A stretch of 64,000 bases of DNA from Paractinoplanes maris (lineage in GTDB: Bacteria > Actinomycetota > Actinomycetes > Mycobacteriales > Micromonosporaceae): the NCBI RefSeq assembly GCF_023544465.1, contig NZ_JALPVL010000013.1:1-64000 (forward strand). The letters are read 5' to 3'. The translations under genes and the position numbers were made by a program. Position 1 is the first letter of the stretch. Every line of letters starts with the position of its first letter. The notes under the pieces are model-generated. The model saw only the letters and a program-made list of their open reading frames with translations, searched no databases and had not been told where the DNA came from. Shown here in pieces: positions 51,293 to 57,694 of the stretch.

Positions 51293-51538
51293 TCACTGCC
51301 GCTCGTCGAGCCGGTGGGCGTCGGCTGAGGTCAGGGTCAGCCCGTACACGGCCTTGAGCTGATCGATCTTGGCGATGGTCTGTGGTGTGAACGGCGCCCT
51401 GCCCTCGAAGGCGTGCAGGGTGATGCCCTCCAGCAGCTCGCCGAGCGACAAGTCGAGGTATTCCGCCAGACCCTTGAGCACCTTCAGGGTGTTGCGTTCG
51501 AGACGCACCCCGGTCTGCGTCCGCTCAATGTTTACCAC
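51293..51538 (-). CDS. Ribbon-helix-helix-like small regulator
   Basis: An 81-residue protein. An N-terminal strand (RTQTGVRLERN) and two helices (TLKVLKGLAEYLDLSLGELL) fit a ribbon-helix-helix DNA-binding fold. The rest (FTPQTIAKIDQLKAVYGLTL) is a further helix pair. GTG 51538 is chosen because TACCTT lies 6 nt upstream (leaderless) and a palindrome covers the site; a longer frame from TTG 51598 would run through the rpsT terminator. No toxin gene lies beside it. It probably represses itself. Its other targets are unknown. Confidence 0.7.
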   Translation of the reverse strand: MVNIERTQTGVRLERNTLKVLKGLAEYLDLSLGELLEGITLHAFEGRAPFTPQTIAKIDQLKAVYGLTLTSADAHRLDERQ

Positions 51539-51551
51539 GGTACCAAGGTAA
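51532..51551 (-). promoter_or_regulatory. Palindromic operator across a leaderless start
   Basis: TTACC-N2-GGTACC-N2-GGTAA is a perfectly symmetric 20-bp site with four GGTA half-sites. It covers the -10 element (TACCTT, 51550-51545 on the minus strand) and the GTG start of the ribbon-helix-helix gene. Closely spaced short half-sites are what cooperative ribbon-helix-helix dimers bind. Confidence 0.6.
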
Positions 51552-51560
51552 CATCGGCGG

Positions 51561-51608
51561 CAAAAGGCACCGGGCACCGTGGTGGACGCGAGGTCCAACG
51601 GTGCCCGG
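51561..51608 (-). terminator. rpsT terminator
   Basis: A 16-bp stem (51608-51593 with 51582-51570, left arm bulged by two bases) is followed on the minus strand by CTTTT. It lies 35 nt after the rpsT stop and isolates the ribbon-helix-helix gene from rpsT. Confidence 0.8.
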
Positions 51609-51642
51609 AGTGCAGCCTTCTACAGGTGCGACCCGCTGAGAA

Positions 51643-51909
51643 TCAGGCGGACAGCGCGCCGACGCGCTTGGCGATGGCCGACTTGCGGTTCGCCGCCTGG
51701 TTCTTGTGGATGACGCCCTTGCTCACGGCCTTGTCCAGCTGACGAGAGGCGTCACGCAGCAGCGTCGTCGCGGTCTGCGTGTCGCCGGCCTCGCTCGCCT
51801 CATTGAGCTTGCGGATCACGGTCTTCAGCGACGACTTGACCGACTTGTTGCGCAGCCGGGCCTTCTCGTTCTGCCGGTTGCGCTTGATCTGGGACTTGAT
51901 GTTCGCCAC
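51643..51909 (-). CDS. rpsT: 30S ribosomal protein S20
   Basis: The 88-residue S20 protein binds 16S rRNA early in 30S assembly. MANIKSQIKRNRQNEKARLR and GVIHKNQAANRKSAIAKRV are diagnostic. GTG start. TTGACA on the minus strand (51972-51967) may be a -35 element, but no good -10 follows at the right distance. The orientation opposite to holA and lepA is usual in actinobacteria. Confidence 0.98.
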   Translation of the reverse strand: MANIKSQIKRNRQNEKARLRNKSVKSSLKTVIRKLNEASEAGDTQTATTLLRDASRQLDKAVSKGVIHKNQAANRKSAIAKRVGALSA

Positions 51910-52067
51910 GCGACAGCCTTGTCCTGACTAGGTGTTCGGAAACGGTCTCAGCGGGATGGTCACCGTTGTCAACAGCACCAGCGGAAAGCCGGAAACAGCC
52001 GACAGCAGCGCGTCACCACACGCGATGAACCAGACTACCAGTGACCCGGCGAGCCGCCAAAACGCCC

Positions 52068-53045
52068 TCACCAGCCCCGGCGGTCGGCCAGCCAGGCCAG
52101 TGCCTGCTCGCCGCTGAAACGCTGATGCTGCCGGCTGTGCGGGGAGGCGCTGCTCGGCCCGCCGTCCGCCCGCGTCAGCCAATAGCCGGCCAGCGCGGCC
52201 AGCGCCCCGTCGACTCCCTCGGCGGGGGCGTCCCAGTCCGAGAGGTACGCGTCCGCGTCGAGCCCGCTGGCGAACGCGGTGACCAGCAACGTCACCGTGT
52301 CGAACCACGGGGTGCCCAGGCACGGCCAGGTCCAGTCGCAGAGGTGGGCGCGGCCGGAGCCGTCGATCAGGACGTTGTCGATACGCAGGTCACCGTGCAT
52401 GAGGGCGCGGCCGGCGACCAGGCCGGGCAACTCCTGCTCCAGGCGGGCCAGATGGGCGAGCCGAGCCGGTGCGACCGTGCCGTGCGCCGTACGGGGCATG
52501 GATTCCCGGCCGGCGGCGACCTCCGACCACCACGACATCTCGTTGCGCAGGATGTCAGCGAGAGGCGGCACACCGGCCTCCAGCAGTTCGGCGTCCGGGG
52601 TGCTCAGGGCCTCCGCGGCGGTGGCCCAGGAGGACAACGCCGCGTCCAGCTCCGGCGGTGACCAGGGCAGCGCCGGCACGTGGCCGTCGACGGGCTCCAG
52701 ACACAGCACGAAGTAATCGGAGTCGATCATCGTCCAGAGCGGGCGGGGTGCGGCCACGGCGGCGGGCAGCCGGGACGTGAGGAAGGCCTCACGGGCGTAC
52801 CAGTCGGCAGTGGGATCTTGAAGGGGTGCCGCCTTGACGAAGCCGGTCACGCCGGCCGATGTCGTCACGACCGCAGCGAAGGCCCTGGTGAAACCGCCGC
52901 CGGCGCTGCGCGCGGAGACGATCGGAGCGCCCAGGCGGGCTGAGATGGCCTGGCGCAGGCTGTCGGGCAGGTCGGGCCAGCCCGGTCGGACGGCGGTGGA
53001 GCCGTAGGGCACGTCGGGGAGCGAGATCGTTCGCACGAACCTCAT
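52068..53045 (-). CDS. Aminoglycoside phosphotransferase-like kinase (APH family)
   Basis: A 325-residue protein-kinase-like phosphotransferase. The catalytic loop is MHGDLRIDNVLI (His-Gly-Asp...Asn) and the metal motif is CDWTWPCLGTPWFD. The N-lobe has a Gly-rich SARSAGGGFTRAFAAVV. The family covers antibiotic kinases and many metabolic kinases; no evidence here for resistance. ATG 53045 is chosen since the frame upstream overlaps the divergent DUF4240 gene. A TCCTGCC/GGCAGGA inverted repeat spans the shared promoter region. Confidence 0.88.
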   Translation of the reverse strand: MRFVRTISLPDVPYGSTAVRPGWPDLPDSLRQAISARLGAPIVSARSAGGGFTRAFAAVVTTSAGVTGFVKAAPLQDPTADWYAREAFLTSRLPAAVAAPRPLWTMIDSDYFVLCLEPVDGHVPALPWSPPELDAALSSWATAAEALSTPDAELLEAGVPPLADILRNEMSWWSEVAAGRESMPRTAHGTVAPARLAHLARLEQELPGLVAGRALMHGDLRIDNVLIDGSGRAHLCDWTWPCLGTPWFDTVTLLVTAFASGLDADAYLSDWDAPAEGVDGALAALAGYWLTRADGGPSSASPHSRQHQRFSGEQALAWLADRRGW

Positions 53046-53091
53046 CCTGCCCGGCCGCGTTCTGTCGTACCCGACTGGCAGGATCCTGGTC

Positions 53092-53625
53092 ATGAGAACC
53101 GACGACTTCTGGGCGGTCATCAGCCGCGCGACAGCTGATCGGCCCGCTTCACCCGCCGACGTGGCCAAGCGTGCCGTGGCCGACCTGGCCGCCCGCGGTC
53201 CGGAGGAGATCGTGGCCTGGGGTCGCCATCTCGACAAGGTCATGGTCGCCTCCGGCACGCAGGACCTGTGGGCGGCGGCCTATCTGATCAATGGCGGCTG
53301 TTCCGAGGACGGTTTCGACAGCTTCCGGGGCTGGCTGGTCGCTCACGGGCGGGACGCGGTCGCCCGTTCGGTGAAATCGCCCGACTCACTGGCCGATGTG
53401 GCCGTCGTGCAGCAGGCGGCCGACACGGGCGCGGTGTTCGAGGCCGAGGAGGTGTTGTCCATCGCGGCCGAGGCCTATGCGCAGGCCACCGGTGAGGAGT
53501 TCCCGGCGGGAGAGCGGCCGGTCACCCGGCCCGAGGCCGCCGACCTGTGGGATTTCGACAACGAGGAGGAGATGCAGCGCCGCCTGCCCAAGTTGTCCGC
53601 GCTGTTCCTGGCCCCGCCCGAGTGA
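53092..53625 (+). CDS. DUF4240 domain protein
   Basis: A 177-residue cytosolic protein beginning MRTDDFWAVI, the hallmark of DUF4240. WAAAYLINGGCSEDGFDSFR and GWLVAHGRDAVARSV follow, also typical. The function is unknown; relatives resemble small, WGR-linked proteins in several phyla. It is divergent from the APH-like gene with 46 bp between starts. Confidence 0.9.
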   Translation: MRTDDFWAVISRATADRPASPADVAKRAVADLAARGPEEIVAWGRHLDKVMVASGTQDLWAAAYLINGGCSEDGFDSFRGWLVAHGRDAVARSVKSPDSLADVAVVQQAADTGAVFEAEEVLSIAAEAYAQATGEEFPAGERPVTRPEAADLWDFDNEEEMQRRLPKLSALFLAPPE

Positions 53626-53775
53626 TCCCCGGCGACCCGCGCCGATGATCCCAGGCTGACGCGAGAGCGGCCCACCCGCGCGGGCTCGCCGACGCGGGCC
53701 GGCCAGGAAGCGGGCCGGTCAGGAAGTGGGATTCGGGGTCGAGCCGAGGTGGACGGTTCGGCGAGACTTCAGTTC

Positions 53776-54501
53776 ATGGAGACTGCTCACGGGGAAGTGA
53801 CCTCGGTCAGCCGGAACGACGTCTACTCGTTCACCAAGCCGACGCGGGACGAGATCGTGCTGGTCGCCGGGGTGGGCATCGAGGGTGACTCGCACGCCGG
53901 GGTCAATGTGCGGCACAAGAGCCGGGTCCGGGTCGACCCGACGCAGCCGAACCTGCGTCAGGTCCACCTGATCCACCAGGAGTTGTTCGCCGACGTCGCG
54001 CGGAAGGGCTACGAGGTCCGGCCGGGCAACCTGGGCGAGAACGTGACGACGCGTGGCATCGACCTGCTCGGGCTGCCGGTCGGCACGATCCTGCGCTTCG
54101 GCCCTGCGCCCGGCGAGGCCGCAGTGCCCGACGCCGCGTCGGTCGTCGGCATGCTGACCGGGGTGCTGACGGCGGCCGAGTCGGCAACGCTCAACGAGCC
54201 GACCGCCCGGGCCACCGAGGCGGTGCGGGCCGCACTCGCCCGCGAGGCGGCAGCCGAGACGACGGCCGCCGCCGATCCGCGGCCGGCCCTCGTGGTGGCC
54301 GGGCTCCGGAACCCGTGCCAGCAGATCAACACCTTCCAGCCGGGGCTGTTGAAGGAAGTGATCGGCCACGACGAGAGCGGCGGCCTCGTCCGCAAGGGCG
54401 GCATCATGACGGTCGTACTGCGTGGCGGCACCATCCGCCCCGGCGACGCGATCACCGCCGAGCTGCCGCCGCGCCCGCACGCCGCCCTGGAACCGATCTG
54501 A
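53776..54501 (+). CDS. MOSC domain protein with inserted Ala-rich segment
   Basis: A 241-residue MOSC (molybdenum cofactor sulfurase C-terminal) protein. GVGIEGDSHAGVNVRHKSR and VRPGNLGENVTTRGIDLLGL form the first half; VVAGLRNPCQQINTFQPGL, with the conserved Cys, and PGDAITAELPP form the second. Between the halves lie about 60 Ala-rich residues (ESATLNEPTARATEAVRAAL region) not found in compact MOSC proteins. MOSC proteins bind Moco or related metal-sulfur groups. ATG preferred over GTG 53749 by alignment; neither has a good ribosome site. Confidence 0.88.
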   Translation: METAHGEVTSVSRNDVYSFTKPTRDEIVLVAGVGIEGDSHAGVNVRHKSRVRVDPTQPNLRQVHLIHQELFADVARKGYEVRPGNLGENVTTRGIDLLGLPVGTILRFGPAPGEAAVPDAASVVGMLTGVLTAAESATLNEPTARATEAVRAALAREAAAETTAAADPRPALVVAGLRNPCQQINTFQPGLLKEVIGHDESGGLVRKGGIMTVVLRGGTIRPGDAITAELPPRPHAALEPI

Positions 54502-54660
54502 GCGAGCGGCGAACAGGCAGCGAGCGGGCGGCGAGCACGGCGGCGAGCGGGGCCTGAGCGCGGGCTTGAGCGGGTGTGAGTGGGCCTTCCGCGCGGACGT
54601 GGGACGATAGAACGCGCCGGCGCTCGCCGAGCCATCGTTGATTGCGTAGAACGGAAGATC

Positions 54661-56541
54661 GTGCCTGGACCGCTCGACCCCGGCGTGAACGTGATCGGTG
54701 CGACCGATCCCGCTCGCATCCGCAACTTCTGCATCATCGCCCACATCGACCACGGCAAGTCGACGCTGGCCGACCGCATGCTGCAGATCACCGGGGTGGT
54801 CGACCCGCGTCAGATGCGTGCGCAGTACCTCGACCGCATGGACATCGAGCGCGAACGCGGCATCACCATCAAGTCGCAGGCCGTTCGCATGCCCTGGGAG
54901 GTGCGCGAGGGTGACCAGCAGGGTCAGTCCGCGGTCCTCAACATGATCGACACCCCCGGTCACGTCGACTTCACGTACGAGGTCTCCCGGTCGCTTGCCG
55001 CCTGTGAGGGTGCGGTCCTGCTGGTCGACGCCGCGCAGGGCATCGAGGCGCAGACCCTCGCCAACCTGTATCTGGCGATGGAGAACGACCTGCACATCAT
55101 CCCGGTGCTCAACAAGATCGACCTGCCGGCCGCGCAGCCCGAGAAGTACGCCGAGGAGCTCGCGAAGCTGATCGGCTGCGATCCGGGCGACGTGCTGCGC
55201 GTCTCCGGCAAGACCGGTGAGGGCGTGCAGCACCTGCTCGACGAGATCGTCCGGCAGTTCCAGCCGCCGGTCGGCGACGCCGACGCACCCGCCCGCGCGA
55301 TGATCTTCGACTCGGTCTACGACGTCTACCGGGGCGTGGTCACCTACGTCCGGGTCATCGACGGCCGCATCGAGGCGCGCGACAAGATCAAGATGATGTC
55401 CACCGGCGCCGTCCACGAGCTGCTCGAGATCGGCGTCGTCTCGCCCGAGATGGAGAAGGCCGGCGCCCTCGGGGTCGGCGAGGTGGGCTACCTGATCACC
55501 GGCGTGAAGGACGTACGCCAGTCCCGCGTCGGTGACACCGTGACCGGCAACTCCCGGCCGGCGAAGCAGGCACTCGGCGGTTACAAAGACCCCAAGCCGA
55601 TGGTCTACTCCGGTCTCTACCCGATCGACGGCTCGGACTACCCGGCACTGCGCGACGCGCTGGACAAGCTCAAGCTCAACGACGCCGCGCTCACCTACGA
55701 GCCCGAGACGTCGGCCGCGCTCGGCTTCGGCTTCCGCTGCGGCTTCCTCGGCCTGCTCCACCTCGAGATCATCGGCGAGCGGCTGGAACGTGAGTTCAAC
55801 CTCGACCTGATCTCCACAGCGCCCAACGTGGTCTACCGCGTCTACACCGAGGACGCCGAGGAGTACGTCGTCACCAACCCGAGCGAGTTCCCGACCGGGA
55901 AGATCGCCGAGATCCACGAGCCGATGGTGCGGGCGACGGTCCTGGTGCCGAACGAGTACGTCGGCGCCGTCATGGAACTGTGCCAAAGCCGCCGCGGCAA
56001 CCTCCTCGGCATGGAGTACCTCTCGTCCGAGCGGGTCGAGCTGCGCTACATGCTGCCCATGGCCGAGATCATCTTCGACTTCTTCGACCAGCTGAAGAGC
56101 AAGACCAAGGGGTACGCCTCGCTCGACTACGAGCTCTCCGGCGAGCAGGTGGCCGACCTCGTCAAGGTCGACATCCTGCTGCACGGCGAGCCGGTCGACG
56201 CGTTCAGCGCGATCGTGCACAAGGACAAGGCGTACAACTACGGCGTCTCGATGGCCTCCAAGCTCCAGAAGCTCATCCCGCGCCAGCAGTTCGAGGTGCC
56301 GATCCAGGCGGCCATCGGCAGCCGGATCATCGCCCGCGAGACGATCCGCGCCATCCGCAAGGACGTGCTGGCCAAGTGCTACGGCGGTGACATCAGCCGT
56401 AAGCGCAAGCTGCTCGAGAAGCAGAAGGAAGGCAAGAAGCGGATGAAGATGGTCGGCCGGGTCGAGGTACCGCAGGAAGCGTTCATCGCCGCCCTGTCGA
56501 CCTCTGACGCTCCGGACACCAAAGGAGCAAACAAGAAATAA
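54661..56541 (+). CDS. lepA: Elongation factor 4 (LepA)
   Basis: A 626-residue ribosome-binding translational GTPase. G1 is CIIAHIDHGKSTLADRM, the switch is RERGITIKSQAV, G3 is DTPGHVDFTYEVSRS and G4 is NKIDLPAA. LepA-specific parts follow: GFRCGFLGLLHLEI and the C-terminal LAKCYGGDISRKRKLLEKQK. GTG with GGAAG just upstream is the start. A frame open from 54580 has no such signal. Normally found close to hemW, as here. Confidence 0.97.
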   Translation: MPGPLDPGVNVIGATDPARIRNFCIIAHIDHGKSTLADRMLQITGVVDPRQMRAQYLDRMDIERERGITIKSQAVRMPWEVREGDQQGQSAVLNMIDTPGHVDFTYEVSRSLAACEGAVLLVDAAQGIEAQTLANLYLAMENDLHIIPVLNKIDLPAAQPEKYAEELAKLIGCDPGDVLRVSGKTGEGVQHLLDEIVRQFQPPVGDADAPARAMIFDSVYDVYRGVVTYVRVIDGRIEARDKIKMMSTGAVHELLEIGVVSPEMEKAGALGVGEVGYLITGVKDVRQSRVGDTVTGNSRPAKQALGGYKDPKPMVYSGLYPIDGSDYPALRDALDKLKLNDAALTYEPETSAALGFGFRCGFLGLLHLEIIGERLEREFNLDLISTAPNVVYRVYTEDAEEYVVTNPSEFPTGKIAEIHEPMVRATVLVPNEYVGAVMELCQSRRGNLLGMEYLSSERVELRYMLPMAEIIFDFFDQLKSKTKGYASLDYELSGEQVADLVKVDILLHGEPVDAFSAIVHKDKAYNYGVSMASKLQKLIPRQQFEVPIQAAIGSRIIARETIRAIRKDVLAKCYGGDISRKRKLLEKQKEGKKRMKMVGRVEVPQEAFIAALSTSDAPDTKGANKK

Positions 56542-56621
56542 TTCGGTTTGGTTTTTCGGTGACTCGGGAACTCTGGGGCTCGACGGACGCAACAAAGCTT
56601 CATCCCGAGAGGAACCCCCCA

Positions 56622-56897
56622 ATGACTGTCACCGGCATCATCGTCGCGCTCATCGTCGGTCTCATCATCGGCGCGCTGGGCCGCCTGGTCGTACCGGGCA
56701 AGCAGAACATCCCGCTCTGGCTGACCCTGGTCATCGGCGTTGTCGCCGCGCTGCTGGGCACCGTGCTGGCCCGCGCCACCGGCGTTGCCGACACCAAGGG
56801 CTTCGACTGGATCGAGCTTCTGTTCCAGGTCGTGCTGGCCGCTATCGGTGTGGCTCTGGTCGCCGGTGTCGGCGGTCGTCGTCGCGTTCACCGGTAA
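56622..56897 (+). CDS. GlsB/YeaQ/YmgE family membrane protein
   Basis: A 91-residue protein with three membrane segments (MTVTGIIVALIVGLIIGALG, WLTLVIGVVAALLGTVLA, LLFQVVLAAIGVALVAGV) and the GRLVVPGKQ motif of the transglycosylase-associated family. Relatives are stress-induced; the biochemical role is not known. AGAGGAA precedes the ATG. Confidence 0.93.
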   Translation: MTVTGIIVALIVGLIIGALGRLVVPGKQNIPLWLTLVIGVVAALLGTVLARATGVADTKGFDWIELLFQVVLAAIGVALVAGVGGRRRVHR

Positions 56898-56920
56898 CAA
56901 CAGCGATCGATCGCTGAGTC

Positions 56921-56960
56921 GAAGCGCCGGACCATTGTGGTCCGGCGCTTCGCCGTTTCC
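56921..56960 (+). terminator. Terminator after the GlsB-type gene
   Basis: A perfect 14-bp stem (56921-56934 with 56938-56951) with a 3-nt loop, then GCCGTTTCC. It closes the transcription unit 24 nt past the stop. Confidence 0.8.
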
Positions 56961-57030
56961 AAGAATGCGCGGCGTGGAGCCGTCAAGCACAGAAACAAAG
57001 CGTGTCCTACGACTGCGGAGTGACAGCGCG

Positions 57031-57154
57031 GTGTCTTGATGGCCGCCGAGTCACAAGCGGCGGTGTCTTGAGGACGCAAGGTCAAGAGCGGTGGTGTCTT
57101 GAGGACGCAAGGTCAAGAGCGGCGGTGTCTTGAGGACGCAAGGTCAAGAGCGGC
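57031..57154 (+). repeat. 31-bp tandem repeat array
   Basis: The unit begins GTGTCTTGAGGACGCAAG and is repeated at 57063, 57094 and 57125 with almost no change. A diverged copy starts at 57031. There are no unique spacers of CRISPR kind. Confidence 0.92.
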
Positions 57155-57543
57155 TGTCGTAGCGGGGTGGTGGGTGCGGACCGCAGCTCACGCCGAGGGC
57201 GCGGGTGGGCCGAGCTGGCCGCTGGCGCGTCCAGAACGCTCAGCCCACCCGCGCGACCTGAGTGAGTGGGCGGGCTCCAAAACTCCCTGCGGCCGCCTCC
57301 GCCGCGCGCGTTTTGTCCGCAGTGGGCCGGGCAGACGACAGCTCACGCATATCGCCGCCGCATCCACCGCGGCCGAGCCGCGAGTGTTGATGGTCGACGG
57401 GCGCTCGTTATGCCCCTGCTGCCGCTGCTACGGGGTCTGGCCGTAAGTGTCGGTGTTGGGCGCCGCTTGTGTGTGCTGCTGCGGGAGCCGGGCCGTGTGT
57501 TGGTTCGCGCGAAGCGCTGGTTGGTTTGGGCGGGCGCCCTCCT

Positions 57544-57668
57544 GTGACTCTGCCGTTGTCGCGCCCGGTGGAGGTTGATTGTCAGGCTGGGCGGCCGCTT
57601 GTTGTGGCTCTGCTGCCGTAGTCGTGCCGGGTGGAAGTTGACTGGTGGGCGGCCGCTTGTTGTGTCTG
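57544..57668 (+). repeat. Imperfect tandem duplication of about 59 bp
   Basis: Two adjacent copies share CTCTGC, GTGGA.GTTGA and GCGGCCGCTTGTTGT (ends near 57605 and 57663). Clearly diverged. It lies just past the stop of the PAS-protein gene. Confidence 0.75.
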
Positions 57669-57694
57669 CGGTGCGGTGGGTGGAGCTGGGGGTG

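Larger units (their letters stand above)
56961..57694. other. Repeat-rich gap without a convincing gene
   Basis: Lies between two converging transcription units. It holds a 31-bp tandem array (57031-57154) and a ~59-bp imperfect duplication (57544-57668). ORFs across it (for example 57099-57446) have no ribosome site, no recognisable family and run through the repeats. It may be decaying or rapidly expanding spacer DNA. Confidence 0.6.

Noticed and set aside
52068..53045. Antibiotic resistance gene (aminoglycoside kinase)
   Set aside because: Only the general APH fold motifs are visible. The family is mostly made of metabolic or uncharacterised kinases and there is no mobile context.
57031..57154. 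Possible small CRISPR array
   Set aside because: The 31-bp units follow each other directly with no unique spacers, and no cas genes are present.
57099..57446. Plus-strand ORF of 115 codons in the repeat-rich gap
   Set aside because: It starts inside the 31-bp tandem repeats, has no ribosome site or -10, and no family likeness.
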